The notes under the pieces are model-generated. The model was not told where the DNA came from. It made no database searches and saw only the letters and a list, made by a program, of their open reading frames with translations. Below are positions 54,974 through 63,451 of a stretch of 64,000 nucleotides of DNA, in pieces (the stretch's first letter is position 1; each line of letters starts with the position of its first letter). The translations under genes and the position numbers were made by a program. The stretch lies in the NCBI RefSeq assembly GCF_004801395.1, contig NZ_SSOA01000002.1, positions 248,001-312,000 on the forward strand, written 5' to 3'. Source of the stretch: Gillisella terrae. GTDB lineage: Bacteria > Pseudomonadota > Alphaproteobacteria > Rhizobiales > Rhizobiaceae.

Positions 54974-55034
54974 TCAAACGCCCTCACCTCCCTGAGGACA
55001 GGCAGACGCAAACAACAAGGTTCGAGCCGCCACC

Positions 55035-55709
55035 ATGAAATCAGCCGTTGTCCAACTCCCCGGCCTTAACCGCGACCGCGATATGATTGCGGCCCTGACC
55101 AAGATTTCCGGCGTCGAGCCCGTCACAGTCTGGCAGACAGAAACCGAGATTCCTGACGTTGATCTGATCGTCATTCCCGGTGGCTTCTCCTATGGTGACT
55201 ATCTGCGCTGTGGTGCGATTGCCGCCCGCATGCCCGTCATGCAGGCCATCAAGGCCAAGGCCGAACAAGGCGTGAAAGTTCTGGGCGTTTGCAATGGCTT
55301 TCAAATTTTGGTCGAAGCAGGCTTGCTGCCCGGCGCTTTGATGCGCAATGCGTCGCTGAAATTCGTCTGCCGCGAAGTCAAGCTCGAAGTTGTCAACGAC
55401 GAGACCGATTTCTCCCGCGCCTATGCCAAGGGCCAGATCATTCGGTGCCCTGTCGCCCATCACGATGGCAATTATTTTGCCGATACGGAAACATTGAAGC
55501 GTATTGAAGACAATGGCCAAGTGGTGTTTCGCTATGCTGATGGCACCAATCCAAACGGCTCGGTCAATGATATTGCCGGCATTGTCAACGCCGGTGGCAA
55601 TGTGCTGGGCATGATGCCGCATCCAGAAAATCTGATTGAAGCAGCCCATGGCGGCAATGACGGACGCGGCCTGTTTGCCTCCGCGCTGGATGTTATTGCA
55701 GCCGCCTGA
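55035..55709 (+). CDS. purQ: phosphoribosylformylglycinamidine synthase subunit PurQ
   Basis: A 224-residue class I glutamine amidotransferase. The nucleophile Cys is in [19 protein letters not shown] and the His/Glu pair in [16 protein letters not shown]. It delivers ammonia to PurL. PurL itself is at 28.3 kb, far from this cluster. Confidence 0.98.
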   Translation: MKSAVVQLPGLNRDRDMIAALTKISGVEPVTVWQTETEIPDVDLIVIPGGFSYGDYLRCGAIAARMPVMQAIKAKAEQGVKVLGVCNGFQILVEAGLLPGALMRNASLKFVCREVKLEVVNDETDFSRAYAKGQIIRCPVAHHDGNYFADTETLKRIEDNGQVVFRYADGTNPNGSVNDIAGIVNAGGNVLGMMPHPENLIEAAHGGNDGRGLFASALDVIAAA

Positions 55710-55726
55710 CCCCTGCCCTCATCAAA

Positions 55727-55758
55727 TTCTATCGTGACATCATCAAGCCACGATAGAA
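55727..55758 (+). other. hairpin after purQ
   Basis: A 10-bp perfect stem TTCTATCGTG / CACGATAGAA with a 12-base loop, 17 bp after the purQ stop. No T-run. Possible weak terminator or 3' stabiliser. Confidence 0.4.
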
Positions 55759-55822
55759 GCTCAAGGGTAAGAAAATTTCACGCTGCCGAACGCTCGATAA
55801 AAAGTTCGCTACAGGATATGTC

Positions 55823-56209
55823 ATGCGCAAAATTCTGACCTTCGCTTGCCTTGCGGGTTTGGCGGCTCTCGCTTCCTGCGCTCCTAAGCCGCCCATGCGC
55901 GCAAGCAATAATAGCGCAGATGATGTTATTCATCGCGTCATGAAGGGCGCATCGAGTTGCTGGTTCAAATCCAATGACCCCGCCTTTAAATCCTATAAAA
56001 TGGATGCCGAGTTGACGTCTTTCTCAGGTCAGCCGCGTATTTTGCTGGTGCGTAAAGGCTCAAGCGACATACGCCCGCTTCTTGTGGTTATGGCAAGCGG
56101 CAATCCTGCAAAACTGGAAGCCTTTGGCCCCATGATGAGCGAGCCGGTTTCGTCGCGCATCTCAACTGATGTCAAGCGGTGGTCGACTGGCAGCACGTCC
56201 TGCCAATAA
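55823..56209 (+). CDS. small lipoprotein of unknown function
   Basis: A 128-residue protein with a lipoprotein signal: MRKILTFACLAGLAALASC, the lipobox being LASC with C19 as the acylated residue. The mature part has the segments VMKGASSCWFKSNDPAFKSY and RILLVRKGSSDIRPLLVVMA and one further cysteine pair (Cys near 47 and 127). No domain is recognised. It follows purQ on the same strand at 113 bp. Confidence 0.75.
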   Translation: MRKILTFACLAGLAALASCAPKPPMRASNNSADDVIHRVMKGASSCWFKSNDPAFKSYKMDAELTSFSGQPRILLVRKGSSDIRPLLVVMASGNPAKLEAFGPMMSEPVSSRISTDVKRWSTGSTSCQ

Positions 56210-56235
56210 TCTGTCTTCATGATGGCCAATGGCTT

Positions 56236-56341
56236 ACGGCATAATTGCTTGAAATCGGAATCGATTGAAGCAACTATGCCGTCGATTAAAAGTGTTACAG
56301 CGCCCTTTTTTGTGCACCCCATAGGCTGAGACCCGCTGTAG
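56236..56341 (+). repeat. RIME-like repeat, degenerate copy C
   Basis: GGCATAATTGCTTGAAATCG, then CGATTGAAGCAACTATGCC, then AAAGTGTTACAGCGCCCTTT and finally CCGCTGTAG. It follows the order of copies A and B but with eroded inner palindromes. It lies between two convergent genes. Confidence 0.7.
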
Positions 56342-56356
56342 ACGCGGCGCGCAAGA

Positions 56357-56611
56357 TTACAGATTGCGAAATAGATAGATTGATTTTTGCAGCTCTTGAC
56401 GTGCCTCCGCTCGGGTAACGCCAATGTCTTTCAGCAAGGCGTCATCAAGATCAGCAAGATTCGCGCGGGTGGAACGCTTCATCCACCACATCACGACCGC
56501 CCCGAAAATTCCCTTGCGCGCAAACCGGCCATGAACGCGGGTTGGTGTCAGTTTGACATGTTCAGACTCTGAATCACATTCAATTGTATCTATTGTCACC
56601 ATATTCATCAC
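56357..56611 (-). CDS. DUF1127 small protein
   Basis: An 84-residue basic protein. The C-terminal half (STRANLADLDDALLKDIGVT, RAEARQE) is the DUF1127 motif found in short alphaproteobacterial proteins, some of which act in phosphate, RNA or stress control. The N-terminal 35 residues are unusual and overlap a pair of inverted repeats in the shared promoter with the MocR gene. ATG 56611 and ATG 56605 are both possible. Confidence 0.8.
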   Translation of the reverse strand: MMNMVTIDTIECDSESEHVKLTPTRVHGRFARKGIFGAVVMWWMKRSTRANLADLDDALLKDIGVTRAEARQELQKSIYLFRNL

Positions 56612-56703
56612 CTTACCGGATCATTTTACGCCAATATCGCTTGATGTCGGCGTAAAAATAGATACAATCCTCACAGATATAATGACAATAAGGATAATTG
56701 TCA
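56583..56703. promoter_or_regulatory. operator region between the DUF1127 and MocR genes
   Basis: ATTGTATCTATT at 56583-56594 is repeated as its inverse AATAGATACAAT at 56657-56668. A second perfect inverted repeat TGACAAT / ATTGTCA with a 7-base spacer is at 56683-56703 and reaches the MocR start codon. A third ATTGTCA is at 56592-56598. Repeated half-sites next to a MocR-type gene suggest autoregulation and looping. Confidence 0.6.
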
Positions 56704-58127
56704 TGGTGACGCATTGGCTTCCCAACCTCGTGGACCGGCAAGGACCGCTCTATATTCGCATTGCGGACAAAGCCGAGGACGACATCAAAAGCGGTGTTCT
56801 GCCAGCGGGAACAAAATTGCCCCCACAGCGGGATCTTGCCTATGATTTAAAGGTGACAATAGGGACAATCAGCCGTGCCTACGCCCTTTTGCGTGAGCGC
56901 GGGTTGGTGACCGGCGAAGTGGGCCGTGGAACCTATATTCAATCCGGGCTTGAGACCGGAGAAACGCAGACACATCGCGACCCGGTTACGCTCACCTATG
57001 GCGGTACCCGCACTCTATCTCCCCCACCGGGAAAATTGCGCTTTGATACCACGGCAGCCGTTGATGTCGGGCAAGCCGATATTGTCGGGCGCTTGATGGT
57101 AGATATCGCCCGCGATAAGCCCGGCGAAATTTCGTCTTACACCAGAACCCTCTCGCCCGACTGGCTGGAGGCGGGGCGCAGGTGGTTGTCCAACGGCGAC
57201 TGGTCGCCGGAGCCCGTCAATATTGTGCCTCAGATGGGTGTTCACGCAGGTGTCAATGCGGTAATTGCAGCCATCAGCGGCACCGGCGACCGGATCATTT
57301 GCGAACACCTGACCTATTCGCAGATTGCGCGCAGCGCCTCACTGATGGGGCGGCAGATTGTGCTGGTTGACTCGGATCGTGATGGCATTTTGCCGGAGGA
57401 TTTTGAGCGCGTTTGTGTGCGCGAACACCCCAAGGCAGCCTTTATCATGTCCTCCGGGCAAAACCCCACCTTGTCATGCCTGCCACTCTCTCGGCGACAG
57501 GACATTGTGGCCATCGCCCGAAAATACAATGTGTGGCTGATTGAAGATTATATTTATGGCGGGCTGGTTGGAGATGGCATACCCATGCTGGCACAACTGG
57601 CACCCGACAGAACTTTTCTGCTCAACAGCCTGTCCAAATCGGTTGCGGCCGGAGTGCGTGGCGGCTGGGTGGCTTGCCCTGAACATATGAGCCAGCGTGT
57701 ACGTGTCACGCAAAAAATGGTCTGTGGTGGCCTGCCGTTTCTGCTGGCCGAACTGTCTGCGCGGCTGGTGCTCTCCGGTGCGGCGGACGAGATCAAAGCA
57801 AAAGTCATGACGGAATTCGCGGCACGCGAAGAGATTGTCAGGTCGGTATTTTCAGGTCTTGAGCTGCGCTCTCACCCGAGGCTACCCTATTTCTGGCTCA
57901 AGCTGCCAGAGCCCTGGCTATCCGGCACGTTCAAGCAGGCCGCGTTTGATGCAGGTATCCTGATTGACGATGAAGATGAATTCAAACCAGCCCGCTCACC
58001 CAAAGTCTTCCACCATATCCGCGCTGGCTTCAGCGAAGGCCCTGACCGCAATATCGTCAAGGCTGGTCTTGTCACACTGCGCCAAGTGCTGGATCAACCA
58101 CCACTGGGAAACAATGCCACACTATGA
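56703..58127 (+). CDS. MocR-type regulator (GntR HTH fused to a PLP aminotransferase fold)
   Basis: A 474-residue protein. Residues about 12-80 form a GntR winged helix (LYIRIADKAEDDIKSGVLPA, GTKLPPQRDLAYDLKVTIGT, ISRAYALLRERGLV). Residues about 120-465 are a fold-type I aminotransferase with the PLP lysine in LNSLSKSVAAGVRGGWVACP. MocR proteins use PLP (sometimes with an amino acid) as effector. Famous members regulate PLP, GABA or taurine genes; no such genes are adjacent. ATG 56703 follows AAGGAT; the frame is open further upstream but crosses the operator. Confidence 0.93.
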   Translation: MVTHWLPNLVDRQGPLYIRIADKAEDDIKSGVLPAGTKLPPQRDLAYDLKVTIGTISRAYALLRERGLVTGEVGRGTYIQSGLETGETQTHRDPVTLTYGGTRTLSPPPGKLRFDTTAAVDVGQADIVGRLMVDIARDKPGEISSYTRTLSPDWLEAGRRWLSNGDWSPEPVNIVPQMGVHAGVNAVIAAISGTGDRIICEHLTYSQIARSASLMGRQIVLVDSDRDGILPEDFERVCVREHPKAAFIMSSGQNPTLSCLPLSRRQDIVAIARKYNVWLIEDYIYGGLVGDGIPMLAQLAPDRTFLLNSLSKSVAAGVRGGWVACPEHMSQRVRVTQKMVCGGLPFLLAELSARLVLSGAADEIKAKVMTEFAAREEIVRSVFSGLELRSHPRLPYFWLKLPEPWLSGTFKQAAFDAGILIDDEDEFKPARSPKVFHHIRAGFSEGPDRNIVKAGLVTLRQVLDQPPLGNNATL

Positions 58128-58150
58128 TGTGGCATTGCCGGGCTTTGGCG

Positions 58151-58774
58151 TTAAATCGTGGCAAGCGTCCAGGTAACAATATCTGATGTCACCTTGCCGA
58201 AGGCCTGAGACAGGGCATTGATCATAGCTTGGTTGACATCCCCTCTCACAGGCACCGTGGCCGAGAACACCTTTTGCGACACCACCGTGCCATTGCGATC
58301 ATTCAGCAATTTCACTGAAATCGAGACATTGGCGCGGCGGCCACCATCCGTGTCGATTTCAAAGGTTCTGATATCGGAAATCAATTGATAATCAATCGCC
58401 AAGCCCTGCCCCGGCTTGCCAACGCCTGCAAGCTTGCCTGTGCTATCAAAGGCTTCGACCAGCTTCGATTGCACCATCAGAGGCAGTTTGTCGCCCCATT
58501 GCGATTTCGCCAGATATTGCACCTCGGTGCCAGAAACACGCACAACCACCATGTCGCTATCCAGCATCTTCAGGGCGGTTGGATTGGCAATCAACAACTG
58601 ACGTTTGGCCGCTGCTGCCTTTGCTGGTGGCGTGATCCTGACGCTTGCAAGGTCATAGGTGTCATTGTTGGTTCCGGCACCACAGCCAGCCAGCATAACC
58701 CCCATCAGCGACACAGCGCATGCGGTTCGCAAGGCAGCGAATGGACGTTGAAACACTTTCGAATAACTCATCAT
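58151..58774 (-). CDS. PqiC-like ABC-transport auxiliary lipoprotein
   Basis: A 207-residue lipoprotein. The signal peptide (ALRTACAVSLMGVMLAGC) ends in the lipobox LAGC. The mature domain (YDLASVRITPP, VVVRVSGTEVQYLAKSQWGD, LAIDYQLISDIRTFEID) matches the ABC-type transport auxiliary lipoprotein family (PqiC/YmbA). It is the last gene of the Mla-like operon, 27 bp after mlaD, and may connect the MCE tunnel to the outer membrane. ATG 58774 follows AAAGGGAA. Confidence 0.88.
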   Translation of the reverse strand: MMSYSKVFQRPFAALRTACAVSLMGVMLAGCGAGTNNDTYDLASVRITPPAKAAAAKRQLLIANPTALKMLDSDMVVVRVSGTEVQYLAKSQWGDKLPLMVQSKLVEAFDSTGKLAGVGKPGQGLAIDYQLISDIRTFEIDTDGGRRANVSISVKLLNDRNGTVVSQKVFSATVPVRGDVNQAMINALSQAFGKVTSDIVTWTLATI

Positions 58775-58800
58775 GAGTTCCCTTTCCCCCACAAGGCCGT

Positions 58801-60168
58801 TCAACGTCTTGTCCGTCCGTCATACTGTTTCACGGTATCTCCGCCAAACAACAACCGCTGCGGATTCCTGTCGAAATTGGAAATCGTGTCATCCAGATTT
58901 CGCACGGTCTGGCGCGTATCATTCACCAAAGACTGAATATTGTTCAGGCCCGTCGACGAGAACCTTGAAAGGTTATCGGCAATCGGCCCGATTTTGGTAT
59001 TCAAATTATCAGCAACCGCGCGAATGGATTCAAGCGTGCGCTTTGCTTCCGCTGACAGCGAATTGGTATCGTCAGACCCCAGCAGGGCGTCAACCTTGGC
59101 CAAAATGCCATCCACGCGCGTCGAAGCATTGTTCAAACGGTTGGAAAGCTGGGTAAAATCGGTGATCGCCTGATCGATATCCGGCTTTCTGTCCTTCACG
59201 CTGGCGCTAACCGATTGGAAATCTGCTGCCGCCTTTCGGGCATCGGCCACAGCCACGGACACATCATCCACAATGCGCCCCACTTTCTGACTGTCCACCG
59301 AGGCAATCAAAGCGTTGACCTTATCGATCGAAGCATTGGCCTTAGTGCCAACCTCATTATAGGTCTTGACCGTTTGCGATACGTTATCGATTGCAGGGCC
59401 GAACTTGCTGGACGCATCGGCCAGATTGCCGCTCACGGTCTGGGCATTGGCCAAAATCTTGTCGATCTTGTTTTTATCAACCGCCTTCAACAGGTCTTCC
59501 GCCGCCGCCAAGGTGGAATCCAGCCTGCCCGACAGGCCCGTTACCGTATCAGAAAGTGCGCTCACACTCTTGAGAAAGGTGTCGATGCCATCGGCATTGT
59601 TGGCCAGGGCATCCGAAAACTTCTCTGCGTTGCGCAGCGTATTGGTCAAAGGTCCGCGCGCATCGGCAGCAAAGCCCTGAATATCAGAAATCGCCTTATC
59701 GGCTTTTTGCATGATCTTGTCGGCTGTGGCCAACAAATTGGTCACACTGGATTGGTCAGCCACCAGCATGGCCGGTTTGCCGGTTTCTTGCGCTTTTTTA
59801 AACAGGCTATCTCCGCCCACGCCTCCAGCAAGCTCAACATAGGCGGCTCCCGTCAGACCCTGAATCTCAAGCACCGCCTTGGTATTGGTGCGGATGGGAG
59901 AGTCTTCCTGCACTTCGGTTTCAGCAACAGAAAAGGCCGGATCATCGTGATCAATGCTCAAACTCAGCACAGAGCCGATCTGGATGCCATTGAAGCGCAC
60001 AGGCGAGCCGACGCTCAAGCCATTGGCGGAACCGGGAATGCGAATCGTCAGAGGTGCCATCGGCCCGCCGCGACCATATTCCGCCATCCAGTAGATGAAG
60101 CCAAACGTCGCAATGATCACAAGAACCGTGAAAAAGCCGACAATGGAGTAATTTGCTTTGGTTTCCAT
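58801..60168 (-). CDS. mlaD: MCE-domain (MlaD-like) periplasmic protein
   Basis: A 455-residue protein with an N-terminal anchor helix (YSIVGFFTVLVIIATFGFIY), one MCE domain at about 38-118 (IRIPGSANGLSVGSPVRFNG, GLTGAAYVELAGG) and a long helical region (about 140-440) with heptad-like repeats rich in Asn, Asp and Thr. The MlaD of E. coli is about 180 residues, so this is the longer type of MCE protein whose helical tail can form a tunnel in the periplasm. It lies between the ATPase and lipoprotein genes. Confidence 0.93.
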   Translation of the reverse strand: METKANYSIVGFFTVLVIIATFGFIYWMAEYGRGGPMAPLTIRIPGSANGLSVGSPVRFNGIQIGSVLSLSIDHDDPAFSVAETEVQEDSPIRTNTKAVLEIQGLTGAAYVELAGGVGGDSLFKKAQETGKPAMLVADQSSVTNLLATADKIMQKADKAISDIQGFAADARGPLTNTLRNAEKFSDALANNADGIDTFLKSVSALSDTVTGLSGRLDSTLAAAEDLLKAVDKNKIDKILANAQTVSGNLADASSKFGPAIDNVSQTVKTYNEVGTKANASIDKVNALIASVDSQKVGRIVDDVSVAVADARKAAADFQSVSASVKDRKPDIDQAITDFTQLSNRLNNASTRVDGILAKVDALLGSDDTNSLSAEAKRTLESIRAVADNLNTKIGPIADNLSRFSSTGLNNIQSLVNDTRQTVRNLDDTISNFDRNPQRLLFGGDTVKQYDGRTRR

Positions 60169-60178
60169 GAGATCTCAA

Positions 60179-61000
60179 TCAATCGGCCAGTGAGGCGCGA
60201 ACCTCCTGCTGTTTAGGAATAGAGCGCGCCCTTTTTCCTCTGAAATAGGACTTAACCCAAGCTTCGTCACAGGTCAGCATATCTGCCAGGGTTCCTTCGA
60301 CCGCCACACGCTTTTGCCCAAGCACCGCAATTCGGTCGCAAACCGAAAACAGGCTATCAAGGTCATGTGTCACCATATAGACGGTCAACCCCAAAGTATC
60401 GCGCAGCCGGGCAATCAGTTCATCAAACTCCGCAGCCCCGATTGGGTCAAGCCCAGAGGTTGGCTCATCCAGAAAGACGAGATCAGGGTCCAGCGCCAGC
60501 GCACGCGCAAGGGCCGCTCTTTTGATCATACCGCCGGACAACTCGGACGGATATTTGTCACCCGCGTCGGCAGGCAAACCAACCATCTCGATTTTAAGAT
60601 AGGCCAGTTCATCCATAAGCCACTTGGGCAGCTTCAAATATTCCCGCATCGGCAGCTGAATATTTTCTTTCACCGTCAGTGAGGAAAACAAAGCGCCTTG
60701 CTGAAAAAGCACGCCCAGACGTGTATCGAGATTGGCGCGCTCGGACACACTGCAACTATCATAATCGGTATTGAGAATTTCGATCTTGCCAGCGCGCCGC
60801 GGCAACAAGCGCAAAACCGTGCGCATCAACACCGACTTGCCGGCACCGGACGCGCCCACGAAGCCGAGAATCTCGCCACGAAACACGTCGAGATCAAGAT
60901 TGTCCAGCACCAGCTTGTCACCGAAACCAACCGTGAGGCCGCGTACCGAGAGGACTTTCTCGCGGTCTTGATTGCTGCTTTTTGCGCTCTTCTCTTCCAC
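60179..61000 (-). CDS. mlaF: MlaF-like ABC transporter ATPase
   Basis: A 273-residue ABC ATPase. Walker A is in GFVGASGAGKSVLMRTVLRL, the signature in YPSELSGGMIKRAALARALA, Walker B in DLVFLDEPTSGLDPIGAAEF and the H-loop in MVTHDLDS. Sequence of the signature (SGGM) and the Asp-Pro-Ile after Walker B are typical of MlaF. It powers lipid transport through the MlaE permease. Gaps to its neighbours are 8 and 10 bp. Confidence 0.96.
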   Translation of the reverse strand: MEEKSAKSSNQDREKVLSVRGLTVGFGDKLVLDNLDLDVFRGEILGFVGASGAGKSVLMRTVLRLLPRRAGKIEILNTDYDSCSVSERANLDTRLGVLFQQGALFSSLTVKENIQLPMREYLKLPKWLMDELAYLKIEMVGLPADAGDKYPSELSGGMIKRAALARALALDPDLVFLDEPTSGLDPIGAAEFDELIARLRDTLGLTVYMVTHDLDSLFSVCDRIAVLGQKRVAVEGTLADMLTCDEAWVKSYFRGKRARSIPKQQEVRASLAD

Positions 61001-61008
61001 GCCGCCCC

Positions 61009-62139
61009 CTAAAAATTGATCGCGGCGTAGAACATGGCAAAAAGCCCGTCCATCAGGATGACAACGAAAATCGATTTCACCACCGATGCCGTAACGTGGT
61101 GCCCGAGTGACTCGGCGCTGCCGCCCACCTTCATCCCCTCAACGGCGGCCACAATGCTGATGACAATCGCCATGAAAGGAGCCTTGATCAGACCTGCTGC
61201 CAGCGTCGTATAATCCACCGCATCATGCAGGCGCGACAAAAACACCTGAAATGTAATGCCAGAATAGGCCCAGGTGACAACAGCGGCACCGTAAAGTGCA
61301 GCAAAATTGGCAATCACGGTCAAAAGCGGCAGCGCAATCACCAAGGCAATAATGCGCGGCAAAACCAGCACGCCGATAGGGTTGAGGCCGATCACCTTGA
61401 GCGCATCCACCTCTTCGCGCATTTTCATGGAGCCGATTTCTGCGGTGATGGCGCTGCCAGAGCGACCTGCCACCATGATGGCGGTCAGCAAAACGCCGAT
61501 TTCGCGCAATTGCAGAATGCCGACGAGATCGACCACAAAAACTTCAGCGCCAAAATAGCGCAACTGAAACGCTCCCTGCTGGGCAATAATCGCGCCGATC
61601 AGAAAGGACATCAGCAAAATAATCGGCACGGCGCGCACGCCCATGTGGTCCATCTGGTTGACAACAGAGGCAATTGACGCGCTGCGTCCGCGCTTTTCCT
61701 TGGATTGCGCGCCCCGCACCGCCGAGCCCAAAACATAGCTCATCGCCACAACATCATGCCAGATATCGATGACAAATCGTCCAATCGGATCAAGAACAAG
61801 CTGTACAGGTGAGCGGTTGGAAAGGTTTGGCGGCGGCACTTCAGGCTGTTCGGGCAATGCTGCGATCAGCTCGCGCATCACTTCGCTGCCGCCGACCACT
61901 TTCGCATCGCCATGCTCGGCAGCAGCCAACTGCATACGGCGGATAAGCCAGGCCCCGGACGTGTCGAGCTTGGAAACGCCCGAAATATCAATTTCGACAC
62001 GTGTATGGGAATCACTTCGCAGATCATTCAACTGACCCAGAACAGCATCTATGGTCGTGTTGCGCCAAACACCAGAAAGGCGGAGCCTTTGCGCGGCACC
62101 ACCTTCAAACTGCTCGACGTCAATCGCTGCATTGTCCAT
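61009..62139 (-). CDS. mlaE: MlaE-like permease with an N-terminal STAS domain
   Basis: A 376-residue protein. Residues about 5-95 form a STAS domain (VEQFEGGAAQRLRLSGVWRN, VEIDISGVSKLDTSGAWLIR), the same fold as MlaB, and residues about 125-376 are the MlaE permease (MGVRAVPIILLMSFLIGAII, LREIGVLLTAIMVAGRSGSA, EIGSMKMREEVDALKVIGLN). E. coli encodes MlaB and MlaE separately; here the regulatory STAS part is fused to the membrane part. First gene of the operon. ATG 62139 is preferred over TTG 62154. Confidence 0.95.
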   Translation of the reverse strand: MDNAAIDVEQFEGGAAQRLRLSGVWRNTTIDAVLGQLNDLRSDSHTRVEIDISGVSKLDTSGAWLIRRMQLAAAEHGDAKVVGGSEVMRELIAALPEQPEVPPPNLSNRSPVQLVLDPIGRFVIDIWHDVVAMSYVLGSAVRGAQSKEKRGRSASIASVVNQMDHMGVRAVPIILLMSFLIGAIIAQQGAFQLRYFGAEVFVVDLVGILQLREIGVLLTAIMVAGRSGSAITAEIGSMKMREEVDALKVIGLNPIGVLVLPRIIALVIALPLLTVIANFAALYGAAVVTWAYSGITFQVFLSRLHDAVDYTTLAAGLIKAPFMAIVISIVAAVEGMKVGGSAESLGHHVTASVVKSIFVVILMDGLFAMFYAAINF

Positions 62140-62339
62140 TGAACCGGAACTCAAAATTTACAACTTTTCAGGGTCTTATCTTCTCGACCAACCCCGACCG
62201 CCTATCGGTCGTGTTCCGGCGACTATAGCCTGCCTGCCACACAATGCCAGCCATTAGCATCGTGAAAAGTGTTGTCTGAGAGCTCTCAACACTTCAATTC
62301 ACAGGCTTTTGTAGTCGAAAGCCACCGAACGCCTGTCTA

Positions 62340-63188
62340 TCAGGCGCTTTGCCGCTCAGCGGCAAGCGCTCCATCTGCGGAAAAGCCGCGAATCGGTTCC
62401 ATCGGCGCGAGCAAGCGCGGCTCCGTTGCGGCTCCATAGCGCTTGCCCCATTCAATCAGCTCGAAACTGCCATCGAAATTCTCAACAACAGCCGTGCAGC
62501 TCTCCACCCAATCGCCGGTGTTAATGTAGTGAATACCATCAACGTTCTCCATCACCGCATGGTGAATATGGCCGCAGATGACGCCATCCACATCATTGCG
62601 GCGCGCTTCTTCCGCCACAACTTTCTGAAACTCACCAATGAAATTAACTGCGTGCTTGACCTGCAACTTGGCCCAGGCTGAAAAGGACCAGTAGCGCAAC
62701 CCCAGACGACGACGCACGGCAGAGAGCACGACGTTGATGGCGATTGCCATATCATAGGCCCAATCGCCCAGATAGGCCAAAAGCCGGGCATTGCGCACCA
62801 CCACATCAAACTGATCGCCATGCAACACGAGATAGCGCTTGTTATCCGCAGTTTCGAAAATCATCCGGTCCGCCACTTCGATGCCGCCGAAGTGCATGCC
62901 GGGAAAATCACGCAGAAATTCATCATGATTGCCGGGAATATAGATGATCCGGGTTCCCTTGCGGGCTTTGCGCAACAGCTTTTGCACAACATCATTGCAG
63001 CCCTGCGGCCAATACCAGCTACGCTTAAGACGCCAGCCATCAACAATATCGCCGACCAGAATAATTGTTTCGGCTTCATAATAGCGTAAAAAGTCTAGCA
63101 GAAAGTCTGTCTTCGCAGCCTTTGAGCCAAGATGCACATCCGAAATGAAGAGGGTTCTCACATGCCGCGTTTCGGTTTCGATGCTCAC
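62340..63188 (-). CDS. LpxH-like UDP-2,3-diacylglucosamine diphosphatase family phosphoesterase
   Basis: A 282-residue metallophosphoesterase. The metal motifs are LFISDVHLGSKAAK, ILVGDIVDGW, IPGNHDEFLRD, LVLHGDQFDVVV and ICGHIHHAVMENVDGIHYIN. They match the LpxH branch that releases lipid X from UDP-diacylglucosamine. Most Rhizobiales use LpxI for that step, so this protein may act on a related pyrophosphate instead. Upstream of it, divergently, is the malic enzyme gene. Confidence 0.9.
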   Translation of the reverse strand: MSIETETRHVRTLFISDVHLGSKAAKTDFLLDFLRYYEAETIILVGDIVDGWRLKRSWYWPQGCNDVVQKLLRKARKGTRIIYIPGNHDEFLRDFPGMHFGGIEVADRMIFETADNKRYLVLHGDQFDVVVRNARLLAYLGDWAYDMAIAINVVLSAVRRRLGLRYWSFSAWAKLQVKHAVNFIGEFQKVVAEEARRNDVDGVICGHIHHAVMENVDGIHYINTGDWVESCTAVVENFDGSFELIEWGKRYGAATEPRLLAPMEPIRGFSADGALAAERQSA

Positions 63189-63451
63189 GAGGATGATCCT
63201 TTTACGGTCGACTTCTCTGCCTTTTCAAAAACAGACTCGTGTATCAGGAAGATGACACGCACTTTGGCGGTGTCGTTTTGCACACATAATAGCAGCGAAG
63301 AGCGGCAGGGCCATCATATTTTTTTAACGCTAACCCGCGAAATGCCGGGGGCAATATCGCTCTGCGCGCCAAAGAAGCGCACCATTCTGCCACCGCCAGA
63401 GAAATATCTTCTGGTCCGCACGCCGTTTTGTTGTATTTAGGGGGTCTATCA

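Noticed and set aside
63189..63440. plus-strand open frame before maeB
   Set aside because: It begins inside the LpxH-like gene on the opposite strand and shows no family; the stretch is better read as the divergent promoter region.
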